This document shows positions 15,787-24,320 of a stretch of 37,280 bases of DNA, one piece after another. The stretch is from Desulfobacula sp. GTDB lineage: Bacteria; Desulfobacterota; Desulfobacteria; Desulfobacterales; Desulfobacteraceae. The stretch covers positions 1-37,280 of the forward strand of contig NZ_JAIOSW010000194.1 in assembly GCF_021107415.1 (NCBI RefSeq), in the 5' to 3' direction. The notes beneath the pieces were generated by a model. That model was given only the letters and a program-made list of their open reading frames with translations. It did no database searches and was not told where the DNA came from. Position 1 is the stretch's first letter. Every line of letters begins with the position of its first letter. The position numbers and the translations under genes are program-made.

Positions 15787-17076
15787 TCATTTTAAATAAT
15801 TTTTTTCATAAAAGCTGTTAACTGCGGTATAAGCTGATACACATGAAACACCTGCTCCGGACTTTAGTCTGGTCCAGTCATTATGGGCAAGAATTGAGCC
15901 GGCCGCATATAAATTTTCAAAGGCTGGTTTTCCTGTTTTATCCAGGGGTCTGAACCTGTCATCGGTTTCAAGCCCTGCCTGGTTTATCATGTGTCCCTTT
16001 GGATCAAAAAAATTCAATTGATGCCACAAATCACGGGTTTTCGGCTGAAAAACCGGAAGATTAAAAATAGTTTCAAGAATAATATTTCTTCGGGCAAAAA
16101 GTCCCCCCCCCGGAAACCTGCCGGAAGCAAGAATAACACATTGAGTTCTAATTTTGGTTTCAAAATTATCATTCACTGCCTGCAGTATAAAACAATCTTC
16201 ATCCATAGCGTGAAAAACAACTTTAGCATTGTTTAAGACAGTGACATGAGAAGTTGACAGCTTTTTTTCAAATGCATTTTTCAAGCGCAGGCCCGGTATG
16301 GAAGGCGGCATGCCCGGTATTTCAAAGACATCCATGCCGGTCCGTGATTCAATCTCATTTACGATCTCAAGGCTGTTATGAATCCCGCATACAGCCGGCA
16401 TCCCAACAAGGTCTATCCTTTCTGAAAACCTGAGAATTTTTTCTGAAAGTTTTTGGATAAACTCCCGGCTTTCAAATAATTTCGCCAGATGAACAGGATT
16501 CAAACCACCTGGATTTTCAGAAACATCAATGCTCAATGTGCAGACGTCACCATTTTTCATCCCTGAGCCTGCTGCTGCCTGTTTTGCGCTGAATCCTCGT
16601 AACCCTTTAAAATCAACTATTAAAAGGTTCTTCTTTCCCCTGTCAAAATCGCACCCTTTTGAAAAGGTTTCAGGAACGATATATGTGGGCTTCAATGTAC
16701 CCACTGAGGTCAGAATATTTTTATTATTATGGTCAGACAAATGATATTTAAGGCCGGTTGAATTCAAAAAGTCTGTCACAAATTGGAAACTCTCTTTGAT
16801 CTGGTCTTGACTTACTTTTGAATAGGGGTGCCCCGGTTGATCATATTGTAATTTTTTAATTGCAGAATACGGGTCTGTAAGTATTTTTCCTGAATCTATC
16901 GGGTAAACTCCTAACAAATCAAATAATCCGCTTGCAAAAAAAAGAACAGATGAATTTCCGGTTTGGATAGTTTTCAATCCAAGATTTGATGCACGGGCTG
17001 CGGCGATCATGCCGGCCAAGCCGGCACCAATCACAAGAATGTCACAGTCCATATTTTTTTGAATCTTCATATACAT
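15787..17076 (-). CDS. glpB: Anaerobic glycerol-3-phosphate dehydrogenase subunit B
   Basis: GlpB is the flavoprotein middle subunit of the anaerobic glycerol-3-phosphate dehydrogenase, passing electrons from GlpA to the iron-sulfur subunit. The sequence opens with a dinucleotide-binding fold (DILVIGAGLAGMIAAARA) and contains VLFFASGLFDLLG, EIPGMPPSIPGLRL, ILASGRFPGGGLFA and NLYAAGSILA, all typical of GlpB; length about 430 residues is normal. The start is uncertain: ATGs at 17076, 17070 and 17052 are possible and none has a good ribosome binding site, so coupling to glpA (ends at 17084) is likely. It is followed after 7 bp by the membrane fusion gene. Confidence 0.92.
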   Translation of the reverse strand: MYMKIQKNMDCDILVIGAGLAGMIAAARASNLGLKTIQTGNSSVLFFASGLFDLLGVYPIDSGKILTDPYSAIKKLQYDQPGHPYSKVSQDQIKESFQFVTDFLNSTGLKYHLSDHNNKNILTSVGTLKPTYIVPETFSKGCDFDRGKKNLLIVDFKGLRGFSAKQAAAGSGMKNGDVCTLSIDVSENPGGLNPVHLAKLFESREFIQKLSEKILRFSERIDLVGMPAVCGIHNSLEIVNEIESRTGMDVFEIPGMPPSIPGLRLKNAFEKKLSTSHVTVLNNAKVVFHAMDEDCFILQAVNDNFETKIRTQCVILASGRFPGGGLFARRNIILETIFNLPVFQPKTRDLWHQLNFFDPKGHMINQAGLETDDRFRPLDKTGKPAFENLYAAGSILAHNDWTRLKSGAGVSCVSAYTAVNSFYEKNYLK

Positions 17077-17083
17077 TAAAAGG

Positions 17084-18652
17084 TTAAACCGGGTTCCCGG
17101 CAAGTTCCAGTCCGAATAATCCGGAATGAATCATTTCTTTCAGCGATGATTGAACAAGTGCCTGATCCCACAACAGAGCCTGTTCGCCCTTCCATCTTTC
17201 ATTTAAAAACTGCTTCAAGTCATTAATATTTGAATGACCCTGGATGATATCGCTGTCAACCATATGGGAAAGGATTCTTAAACTACAGAATGCACCCTGG
17301 CAGGGACCTTTCCCTATTCTGCTTCTCAGTCCAATGGATATTAAATCCGGTTTGCCTCTGGTCTCTTTGATTGTATTTATAACCGTATCAATTGCACTCT
17401 GCGGTACCATTTCACATTCGCACAAAATTGGGTCATTGAGAGTCTCAGAGTCAAACAGGACATTTGCCAACACTCCTGGTTCAGACCATTCAGCGCTTTT
17501 CGTGGATGGCAGGGGTATTTCTTTTGTTAAACATTTTGAAAATCTTGATAGTTTCCAGCAGACGAGATCAGATGTCTTTTCCGCCATCAGGCGGTAAGTG
17601 GACAACTTTCCACCGGTGATTGTTATAAAATTATCAACGCTGTCCATTTTGTGATCCCGCAGGGCAAATCCCCTGCTGACATTTCTGTCGTCCTCGTTGT
17701 CTCCCTGGCTGACAAGCGGTCTGGCCCCTGAATATGCCCGGATATATCTACAGGTTTTAAGTGCAGGAATTATTTTTTCCCCCTCACTGACAATATGATC
17801 AACTTCTTTTATAGTCGGATAAATATTATCAGGAGATTCAATGCGGACCGAGGTCGTTCCAAGAATAGATACCACACCGCCCGGGACCAGTGTGTCTCCA
17901 TCCGTGGCTTTTCTAAGGCGATTTATAACCCTTTTTGTGATTCTCTTGCTGGTGACCAGAAGGGTGCCTTTGGAAAGAACCATGTTGATTGTGACCCCTG
18001 CCATGGCTGCAACCATGTCAGCCCATGCTCCCGAGGCATTGACATAGGTTTTGGCTTTTATTTGAAAGGTTTCTTCATTCATCTGGTTAACGACATTGGC
18101 ATATTCAATGGAATTATTTGCAATTTTAAATTCCTTAACTTTGCTGAAACTTAAAAATTGGCTGCCCCGAAAAACAGCATCGTTCATATTTTCTATGGAA
18201 AGTTTAAAAGGATTAATGGACGCATCCTTGACTTCGTAAGCCGCTATCATATCATTTGATAAAGCAGGCTCCATTTCTCTGGCAACGGCTATATCAATTT
18301 TTTTACAATACACACCTGATTTTTTACACATGCCTGGAAAATCCGCTATATATTTTTCATCATCCCCTTTTACCGCAACAAACAAACCTCCTGTATCTTC
18401 AATACAATGCCCGGCATTTTTTTTCAGGATTTCCAGTTCATTTTTACATTCAACTGCTGCTTTTGGATCTGAGCAAACATATCTTGCACCACTATGCAGC
18501 AGACCATGATTCCCGCCTGAGGCACCGGCGTTTAAATCGGATTTGTCAATTAATATGCATTTCAGACCCCGAAGAGAAAGATCTCTGGCGATTCCGGTTC
18601 CGGTTACCCCGCCACCGATAATCAATATGTCCGTTTCCAGAATTTTATTCAT
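17084..18652 (-). CDS. glpA: Anaerobic glycerol-3-phosphate dehydrogenase subunit A
   Basis: GlpA oxidises sn-glycerol-3-phosphate to dihydroxyacetone phosphate on FAD. It shows the FAD-binding loop DILIIGGGVTGTGIARDLSL, the GASGGNHGLLHSGARY segment, YVNASGAWAD, ITGGKLSTYRLMAEK, and a C-terminal BFD-like [2Fe-2S] domain with CECE and GKGPCQGAFC, which separates GlpA from aerobic GlpD. The ATG at 18652 (522 aa) is used; AAAGG lies upstream, and the TTG at 18679 precedes that. It is first in a tight operon with glpB and two electron-carrier genes, divergent from glpK. Its promoter region shares a 55-nt block with the transporter operon. Confidence 0.95.
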   Translation of the reverse strand: MNKILETDILIIGGGVTGTGIARDLSLRGLKCILIDKSDLNAGASGGNHGLLHSGARYVCSDPKAAVECKNELEILKKNAGHCIEDTGGLFVAVKGDDEKYIADFPGMCKKSGVYCKKIDIAVAREMEPALSNDMIAAYEVKDASINPFKLSIENMNDAVFRGSQFLSFSKVKEFKIANNSIEYANVVNQMNEETFQIKAKTYVNASGAWADMVAAMAGVTINMVLSKGTLLVTSKRITKRVINRLRKATDGDTLVPGGVVSILGTTSVRIESPDNIYPTIKEVDHIVSEGEKIIPALKTCRYIRAYSGARPLVSQGDNEDDRNVSRGFALRDHKMDSVDNFITITGGKLSTYRLMAEKTSDLVCWKLSRFSKCLTKEIPLPSTKSAEWSEPGVLANVLFDSETLNDPILCECEMVPQSAIDTVINTIKETRGKPDLISIGLRSRIGKGPCQGAFCSLRILSHMVDSDIIQGHSNINDLKQFLNERWKGEQALLWDQALVQSSLKEMIHSGLFGLELAGNPV

Positions 18653-18671
18653 TGCAAAGGCCTTTATTGAT

Positions 18672-18726
18672 ATGTTCAAAAATCAAATAACATAGCTCAA
18701 AAACTTGTGCAAGTGAAAAAAATGAA
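18672..18726 (-). promoter_or_regulatory. glpA promoter/operator block (copy 1 of conserved 55-nt element)
   Basis: Minus-strand promoter: -35 TTGCAC (18712-18707), 17-nt spacer, extended -10 TGTTATTTG (TATTTG at 18689-18684). Flanking elements recur upstream of glpS with the same spacing. On the plus strand they are ATGTTC (18672-18677), 7 nt, AAATAACAT (18685-18693), 15 nt, and GCAAGTGAAAAAAATGAA (18709-18726). The GAAA-rich tract resembles DeoR-family operators, and ATGTTC matches the half-site of enterobacterial GlpR. An extra GTGAAAAAAA lies at 18783-18792 on the glpK side. The rest of the 218-bp gap shows no clear -35 for glpK. Confidence 0.65.
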
Positions 18727-18870
18727 TAGCAAATGAAAATATTATGTTGTTTGGCGCTCTTTACCCGGAATTCCCTGTAAATGTGAAAAAAATATATTTA
18801 TATATTTAAAGAAGACCATTTAAGTGATATCTTTATACAATTATGATTTTAAGCATTTGGAGGCAAACTT

Positions 18871-20379
18871 ATGTCAAAATATGTCGGTTCGATAGATCTT
18901 GGGACCACCAGCAATAGATTCATCCTATTTGATAAACAGGGAAATATTTTCGCTTCTGCGCAAAAAGAACATAAACAAATTTTTCCAAAACCGGGCTGGG
19001 TGGAACATGACCCCATTGAAATCTGGGAAAATACCTGTTCGGTCATTACAGAAGTGATGGATAAAACTAGAATTTCTATAGAATCCATTGATTCGATCGG
19101 AATAACCAATCAAAGAGAAACCAGCGTTGTCTGGAACCGGAAAACAGGAAAACCATATTATAATGCCATTGTCTGGCAATGTACCAGAACAGATGATATT
19201 TGTAAAAATCTTGTGCGCAAGACCGGGGAGGCATTCTTCGCTGAAAAAACAGGTTTGCCCGTGGCAACCTATTTTTCAGGACCAAAGGTAAAATGGGTGA
19301 TCGACAATATTCCTGATGCAAAAAAAGATATCTTTTCCGGCAATGTCCTGTTTGGCACCATTGAAACCTGGATTATATGGTGGCTGACCGGGGGTCCGGA
19401 AAAAGGATCGCACATTACAGATGTTTCCAATGCCAGCCGGACCATGATGATGAATATCAATTCCCTTGAATGGGATAAAGATCTTTTGGATGCACTGGAT
19501 ATTCCTGTATCCATACTTCCGGATATCAAACCTTCCATAGACAGTAATACCTGGGGAAGAACACAAAAGGACGGTCCTTTCAAAGGCGGGATACCCGTTT
19601 GCGGCGCCCTGGGTGATCAGCAGGCAGCACTTTTCGGTCAAACCTGTTTTGCTGAAGGAGAGGCAAAAAACACCTATGGTACGGGATGTTTTCTGCTGAT
19701 GAACACAGGGAATACCCCCATTATTTCCAACCACGGTCTTTTGACCACTGTTGGATATCAAATCAATAATGAAAAACCGGTATACTGCCTGGAAGGCTCC
19801 ATTGCCATTGCCGGAGCTCTGGTACAGTGGATGCGGGATAACCTGGGTATTATCAAAACTGCTGCAGAAATAGAAGATCTGGCAAAAACAGTGGATGATA
19901 ATGGCGATGTTTATTTTGTGCCTGCCTTTTCCGGACTGTTTGCCCCATACTGGCGGTCTGACGCAAGAGGCATTATTGCCGGTCTGACCAGATTTGCCAA
20001 CAAAGGCCATCTGGCAAGAGCAGTTCTTGAGGCAAACGCCTACCAGACCCATGATATTACCAGTGCAATGAAAAAAGATTCGGGAGTAGACCTTATGCTG
20101 CTCAAAGTTGACGGTGGGATGGTATTAAACGAATTTTTGATGCAGTTTCAGTCCGATATCCTGAACGTACCGATTATACGACCGACTATAATCGAAACAA
20201 CGGCATTGGGAGCAGCATATGCTGCAGGGCTTGCCACTGGATTCTGGAATGGTATCCAGGAGTTAAAGGCAAATTGGGCAGAGGATAAAAGATGGCTTCC
20301 ATCCATGTCTGAAAAAAATCGCGATGTTCTGTATTTAAAATGGAAAAAGGCCATTGAAAAATCTTTTGACTGGGTATGA
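18871..20379 (+). CDS. glpK: Glycerol kinase
   Basis: GlpK phosphorylates glycerol to sn-glycerol-3-phosphate with ATP in the cytoplasm. The 502-residue length is standard for the FGGY family. Visible motifs are SIDLGTTSNRFILFD (N-terminal ATPase loop), TNQRETSVVWN, AIVWQCTRT, GALGDQQAALFGQ (catalytic Asp), NTYGTGCFLLMNTG and GLFAPYWRSDARG, with the adenosine-binding DGGMVLNEFLMQFQSDI region near the C-terminus. A strong GGAGG lies 7 nt before the ATG. It is divergent from glpA and followed after 96 bp by the DeoR regulator gene. No glpF was found; an ABC importer is encoded nearby instead. Confidence 0.97.
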   Translation: MSKYVGSIDLGTTSNRFILFDKQGNIFASAQKEHKQIFPKPGWVEHDPIEIWENTCSVITEVMDKTRISIESIDSIGITNQRETSVVWNRKTGKPYYNAIVWQCTRTDDICKNLVRKTGEAFFAEKTGLPVATYFSGPKVKWVIDNIPDAKKDIFSGNVLFGTIETWIIWWLTGGPEKGSHITDVSNASRTMMMNINSLEWDKDLLDALDIPVSILPDIKPSIDSNTWGRTQKDGPFKGGIPVCGALGDQQAALFGQTCFAEGEAKNTYGTGCFLLMNTGNTPIISNHGLLTTVGYQINNEKPVYCLEGSIAIAGALVQWMRDNLGIIKTAAEIEDLAKTVDDNGDVYFVPAFSGLFAPYWRSDARGIIAGLTRFANKGHLARAVLEANAYQTHDITSAMKKDSGVDLMLLKVDGGMVLNEFLMQFQSDILNVPIIRPTIIETTALGAAYAAGLATGFWNGIQELKANWAEDKRWLPSMSEKNRDVLYLKWKKAIEKSFDWV

Positions 20380-20475
20380 CCTTTGCGGTTTTCGACAAAT
20401 GGATGATCAGTGTAACGAATGAGGGAGTTGTTTAAAATCATAAATTTATTTAACAGGTACAGGTAATTAAAATAA

Positions 20476-21249
20476 ATGGATTATTCACGAAGAGCCATCA
20501 GCAACCGACATGAAAATATTATTTCACTGATAAGCAAAAATGGATTTGCAACAGTGGAAGAAATGGCAAAACTCTATAATGTCACACCGCAAACCATACG
20601 AAGAGATATTAATTATCTTGATCAAGAAGGCTATGTTTCAAGGTATCATGGCGGTGCGGGCCCCTCTTCAAGCACGGAAAATGTAGCCTATAGGCATAGA
20701 AGGGAACTGCTTCCCGAAGAAAAGAAAAAAATTGCAAAAAATGTGGCTGCCCTTATCCCGGATAAATCATCTCTGTTTATCAATATCGGGACCACAACCG
20801 AGTATGTTGCCAATGCCCTGTACCATCACCGGAAATTAAAAATTATCACCAATAATCTCAATGTTGCAGCCATCATGAGCAGAAAAGAGGATTTTCAAGT
20901 CATTGTTGCCGGCGGTATTGTCAGGAGCAAAGACGGCGGCATCACGGGAGAATCTGCCGTTAAGTGCATCAAACAATTTAAAGTAGATATCGGAATCATA
21001 GGAATAAGTGGTATTGATCTTGATGGAACTTTGCTTGATTTTGACTTCAGGGAAGTTCATGTGGCTAGAACCATTATTAAAAATTCAAGAAAGATTTTTC
21101 TGGTTGCGGATCATTCCAAGTTTGGCAGGAATGCAATGGTCAAGCTTGGAAATATCAGAGAAATTGACACATTGATTACAGACAAAAAACCACCGAAACA
21201 GCTGATGGAAGCTATTTTACAATATGATATCAACCTCATGGTTGATTGA
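20476..21249 (+). CDS. glpR: DeoR-family transcriptional regulator (GlpR-like)
   Basis: The 257-residue protein has an N-terminal DeoR winged HTH (about 12-65; ATVEEMAKLYNVTPQTIRRDI, quoted in part as MAKLYNVTPQTIRRDI) and a C-terminal sugar-phosphate sensor domain (about 80-235; INIGTTTEYVANAL, ITNNLNVA, GITGESAV, VADHSKFGRNA). DeoR regulators of this type repress catabolic operons and release DNA on binding a phosphorylated substrate, here plausibly glycerol-3-phosphate. It lies downstream of glpK and between the two operons that share the 55-nt promoter block, so it is the best candidate to bind that block. The name glpR rests on context. The ribosome binding site is weak. Confidence 0.85.
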   Translation: MDYSRRAISNRHENIISLISKNGFATVEEMAKLYNVTPQTIRRDINYLDQEGYVSRYHGGAGPSSSTENVAYRHRRELLPEEKKKIAKNVAALIPDKSSLFINIGTTTEYVANALYHHRKLKIITNNLNVAAIMSRKEDFQVIVAGGIVRSKDGGITGESAVKCIKQFKVDIGIIGISGIDLDGTLLDFDFREVHVARTIIKNSRKIFLVADHSKFGRNAMVKLGNIREIDTLITDKKPPKQLMEAILQYDINLMVD

Positions 21250-21284
21250 CAGGCAAATAGAGTATCGTATTCAAAAAATTTTTG

Positions 21285-21326
21285 ACAGGTATTTGATGGA
21301 GGATTTTTTCTCCATCAAATACCTGT
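21285..21326. terminator. Strong bidirectional terminator between deoR and glpV
   Basis: ACAGGTATTTGATGGAG (21285-21301) pairs perfectly with 21310-21326, a 17-bp stem with an 8-nt loop (21302-21309). A T-rich run (TTTTGTTTT) follows on the plus strand, ending the glpK-deoR transcript. The convergent transporter operon also ends here (glpV stop at 21357), so the stem probably serves both directions, although its minus-strand T tract is less clean. Confidence 0.85.
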
Positions 21327-21356
21327 TTTGTTTTACTTAATTAAAATTGACTTTAT

Positions 21357-23108
21357 TTATTTAACTCTTCCTTCTTTCCAGGCCTGGAGGAGTTTATCGT
21401 AATTAAGCGTTTCACCCTGCGGTTTCTCGTTGGCAAGTTTTGCCTTTGGAGAACCGGGTTTGTTCAGCCAGTATGATTCATCTTTTTTGGGATTCAGCTT
21501 GGGTCCCTTATCTCCCTGAACACCGGCACGTTCTATTCTCCCAAGGATCTTATCCTGTTCTTTGGCAAGATTGTTCATTGCTGTAGAAACCGTTACCTCC
21601 CCGGCAACAGCTTCCCCAATGTTCTGCCACCAGAGCTGGGCAAGTTTTGGATAATCCGGAACATTTGTTCCTGTGGGTGTCCATGCAACACGAGCCGGGC
21701 TTCTGTAGAATTCCACCAGACCGCCAAGCTTTGGCGCACGATCCGTAAAAGATTGATGATTTATATCACTGTCACGGATGGGGGTCAGACCCACATGGGT
21801 TTTTTTAAGAGAAACGGTTTTACTGACGCAGAACTGGGCAAAAAGCCATGCTGCTTTTCTTCTATCAACAGGCGTACTCTTTAACAATGTCCAGGACCCG
21901 CAATCCTGATAACCCAGTTTCATGCCTTCTTCCCAGTAAGGACCATGGGGAGAGGGAGCCATACGCCATTTTGGTGTACCGTCGTCATTAACAACAGGAG
22001 TGCCTTTTTTTACCATATCTGCAGTAAAAGCTGTATACCAGAAGATCTGCTGGGCAACATTCCCCTTTGCAAGACTTGGAAGGGATTGATAAAAATCCAT
22101 GCCAAGAGCGCCTGGAGGGGCATATTTTCTTAACCATTCCATATATTTACGAAGGGAATATTTTGCAGCAGGACCATTTGCAGCACCACCACGGGATACA
22201 CTGGAGCCCACGGGGCGATTGTTTTCATCAACACGGATTCCCCATTCATCAACGGGTTTGCCGTTAGGAATACCCTTGTCGCCTGCACCGGCCATGGAAA
22301 GCCATGCATCTGTAAAACGCCAGCCAAGATCCGGAGCTTTTTTACCATAATCCATGTGACCGTAAATAGCTTTACCATCAATTTCGGTTACGTCCTCACT
22401 GAAAAATTCTGCGATATCTTCATAAGCTGACCAGTTTACTGGAACGCCCAGTTCATATCCATACCGCTCTTTAAACTTCTTTTTAAAATCAGCCCGGTTG
22501 AACCAGTCATAGCGGAACCAGTAAAGGTTTGCAAACTGCTGATCCGGAAGCTGGTATAATTTACCATCAGGACCGGTTGTAAAGGATTTTCCCATAAAAT
22601 CGTCCACATCCAGTGTCGGCAGGGTAACGTCTTTTCCTTCTCCTGCCATCCAGTCGGTAAGATTAACAACATGCCCGTAACGGGAATGGGTACCAATGAG
22701 ATCGGAATCATTGACATAAGCATCAAAAACATTTTTACCTGACTGCATCTGAATCTGCAGTTTCTCGATGACATCACCTTCCTGAATCAGGTCATGAGTG
22801 ACCTTAATTCCCGTGATCTCATAAAATGCTTTTGTAAGAACTTTTGATTCATACTCATGCGTCGGTATTGTTTCGGAAACAACTTTGATCGCCATTCCTT
22901 TAAAAGGTGCTGCTACTTTTATGAACCATTCCATTTCCGCAAGTTGCTCATTTTGAGACAATGTCGAAGGTTGAAATTCATCATTGATCCATTTTTTTGC
23001 AGCTGAAATGTCTGCGCTCGCAGGAACTTGCGAGAACAAGAACAACACAGTCAGAATACATCCCATAACGGATATTCTGAAACCATTTTTTTTAAACTTT
23101 TTTCCCAT
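21357..23108 (-). CDS. glpV: Glycerol ABC transporter substrate-binding protein
   Basis: The 583-residue solute-binding protein has a Sec signal peptide (basic start, hydrophobic VMGCILTVLFLFSQV, cleavage probably after ASA near residue 32). Features include a family-1 binding fold with AFYEITGIKVTHDLI, GPDGKLYQLPDQQFANLYWF and CGSWTLLKSTPVDRRKAAW, and a long C-terminal part (LNPKKDESYWLNKPG), all matching the large GlpV-type proteins of rhizobial glycerol transporters. It should capture glycerol in the periplasm. GGAGG precedes the ATG. It is last in the operon after a 114-bp gap, unusual next to the tightly packed genes upstream, and is followed by a strong terminator. Confidence 0.9.
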   Translation of the reverse strand: MGKKFKKNGFRISVMGCILTVLFLFSQVPASADISAAKKWINDEFQPSTLSQNEQLAEMEWFIKVAAPFKGMAIKVVSETIPTHEYESKVLTKAFYEITGIKVTHDLIQEGDVIEKLQIQMQSGKNVFDAYVNDSDLIGTHSRYGHVVNLTDWMAGEGKDVTLPTLDVDDFMGKSFTTGPDGKLYQLPDQQFANLYWFRYDWFNRADFKKKFKERYGYELGVPVNWSAYEDIAEFFSEDVTEIDGKAIYGHMDYGKKAPDLGWRFTDAWLSMAGAGDKGIPNGKPVDEWGIRVDENNRPVGSSVSRGGAANGPAAKYSLRKYMEWLRKYAPPGALGMDFYQSLPSLAKGNVAQQIFWYTAFTADMVKKGTPVVNDDGTPKWRMAPSPHGPYWEEGMKLGYQDCGSWTLLKSTPVDRRKAAWLFAQFCVSKTVSLKKTHVGLTPIRDSDINHQSFTDRAPKLGGLVEFYRSPARVAWTPTGTNVPDYPKLAQLWWQNIGEAVAGEVTVSTAMNNLAKEQDKILGRIERAGVQGDKGPKLNPKKDESYWLNKPGSPKAKLANEKPQGETLNYDKLLQAWKEGRVK

Positions 23109-23141
23109 ATCATTCCCTCCATTTGCCTTCAGTAAATAAGA

Positions 23142-23191
23142 CCCCTTTTTATAAGGGTTATACTACAGGTATGAAGGCTTTTTAACACCTG
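23142..23191 (-). promoter_or_regulatory. Intercistronic hairpins before glpU (weak)
   Basis: The 114-bp gap between glpU and glpV (23109-23222) holds two small stems: CCCTT (23143-23147) with AAGGG (23153-23157), and CAGGT (23166-23170) with ACCTG (23187-23191). Such structures between membrane-subunit and binding-protein genes can alter mRNA stability or partial termination. The stems are only 5 bp, so this is a possibility only. Confidence 0.2.
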
Positions 23192-23222
23192 AAATACAAT
23201 ATCTTATACTACCGCGTTAAGG

Positions 23223-23501
23223 CTATCCCCAGCGCATGGCCACGGCCATCCAGACAAGAGAAATAACAAAACCGACCCACAAGGTAATATCCGTCAATCC
23301 AATCCATGCCAGGTGGATGTATGCACTGCCTAAAAGGCCGATAAACAGCCGATCTCCCCTGGTTGTTAAAATGGGTAAAAAACCTTTACGTTCAATACAG
23401 GGTGAGAAAATTTGCCAGACTGTCATGGAGATCAGGATCAAACCAATCGTTATAAAAAATATTGCTGTGGGAACAGTCCATGCCATCCATTCTAAAGTCA
23501 T
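23223..23501 (-). CDS. glpU: Small membrane protein of glycerol ABC transporter (DUF2160)
   Basis: The 92-residue hydrophobic protein has about three membrane helices (near 5-27, 45-65, 70-88) with a basic loop ERKGFLPILTTRGDRLF between the first two. Size, composition and position between permease and binding-protein genes match GlpU/DUF2160, found in rhizobial-type glycerol transporter operons; its precise function is not established. The ATG at 23501 is preferred because AAGGAG lies 5 nt upstream; a GTG at 23507 is alternative. It follows glpQ after 15 bp. Confidence 0.85.
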   Translation of the reverse strand: MTLEWMAWTVPTAIFFITIGLILISMTVWQIFSPCIERKGFLPILTTRGDRLFIGLLGSAYIHLAWIGLTDITLWVGFVISLVWMAVAMRWG

Positions 23502-23516
23502 TGTCACTCCTTTTTT

Positions 23517-24320
23517 CTAAACCCGGCCCATAGCAAATCCCTTTGCCAGATTATTTCTAACGAACCAGATAACAAGGGCACCCGGAACAATCGTCAGGAT
23601 ACCTGCAGCAGCCAATAGCCCCCAGTCCAGCCCCGAGGCACTGACAGTACGTGTCATGGTTGCTGCAATGGGTTTCGCATTTGTTGTGGTCAAAGTCCTT
23701 GCCAGTAAAAGCTCTACCCAGGAAAACATGAAGCAGAAAAATGCTGTAACACCAATTCCCGATCGTATCTGGGGAATAAAAATGGTTAAAAAGAACCTGG
23801 GAAATTTATATCCGTCAATAAATGCGGTTTCATCTATTTCCCGGGGAACACCTGACATAAATCCTTCGAGAATCCAGACTGCCAGAGGCACATTAAAAAG
23901 GCAGTGGGCAAGCGCAACAGCAAGATGAGTATCAATCAGGCCAAATGTTGAATACAGCTGAAAGAATGGAAGGAGAAATACTGCTGCCGGTGCCATCCGG
24001 TTGGTCAAAAGCCAAAAGAACATTTGCCTGTCCCCTAAAAAATTATATCTTGAAAAGGCATAGGCGGCCGGCAGGGCTGTCACCAGGGAAATAGCCATGT
24101 TCATGGTCACATAGATGATAGAGTTGATATATCCCGAATACCAGGAAGAATCTGTAAATATTTTAATATAATTGGCAAATGTAATATTATTTGGAAAAAG
24201 AGAAAAAGAGCTTAAGATATCCGCGTTGGTTTTCAGTGACATATTGAGCATCCAATATATAGGGAGCATCAAAAGAAAAAGATACCCAATGAAAAACAGG
24301 TTCTGTTTTTTGATTTTCAT
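23517..24320 (-). CDS. glpQ: Glycerol ABC transporter permease
   Basis: The 267-residue inner-membrane permease of the MalG type has about six hydrophobic helices. The EAA coupling loop reads EIDETAFIDGYKFPRFF and contacts the ATPase pair. The start overlaps the glpP stop as ATGA, with GGAG just upstream, so the two permeases are probably made in equal amounts. It ends in FAMGRV, a typical MalG-like C-terminus. Its substrate assignment to glycerol rests on the neighbours (GlpS-, GlpT-, GlpU- and GlpV-like genes and the glpK/glpAB island). Confidence 0.92.
   Translation of the reverse strand: MKIKKQNLFFIGYLFLLMLPIYWMLNMSLKTNADILSSFSLFPNNITFANYIKIFTDSSWYSGYINSIIYVTMNMAISLVTALPAAYAFSRYNFLGDRQMFFWLLTNRMAPAAVFLLPFFQLYSTFGLIDTHLAVALAHCLFNVPLAVWILEGFMSGVPREIDETAFIDGYKFPRFFLTIFIPQIRSGIGVTAFFCFMFSWVELLLARTLTTTNAKPIAATMTRTVSASGLDWGLLAAAGILTIVPGALVIWFVRNNLAKGFAMGRV

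Noticed and set aside
18727..18870. A sigma-70 promoter for glpK
   Set aside because: TATATT and TATGAT candidates exist, but none has a reasonable -35 at 16-18 nt or a sensible leader length; the real promoter could not be fixed.
19276..20052. 258-codon open frame antisense to glpK
   Set aside because: It lies fully inside a well-supported glycerol kinase gene, has no start signal, and its translation has no recognisable motif; it is a shadow frame.
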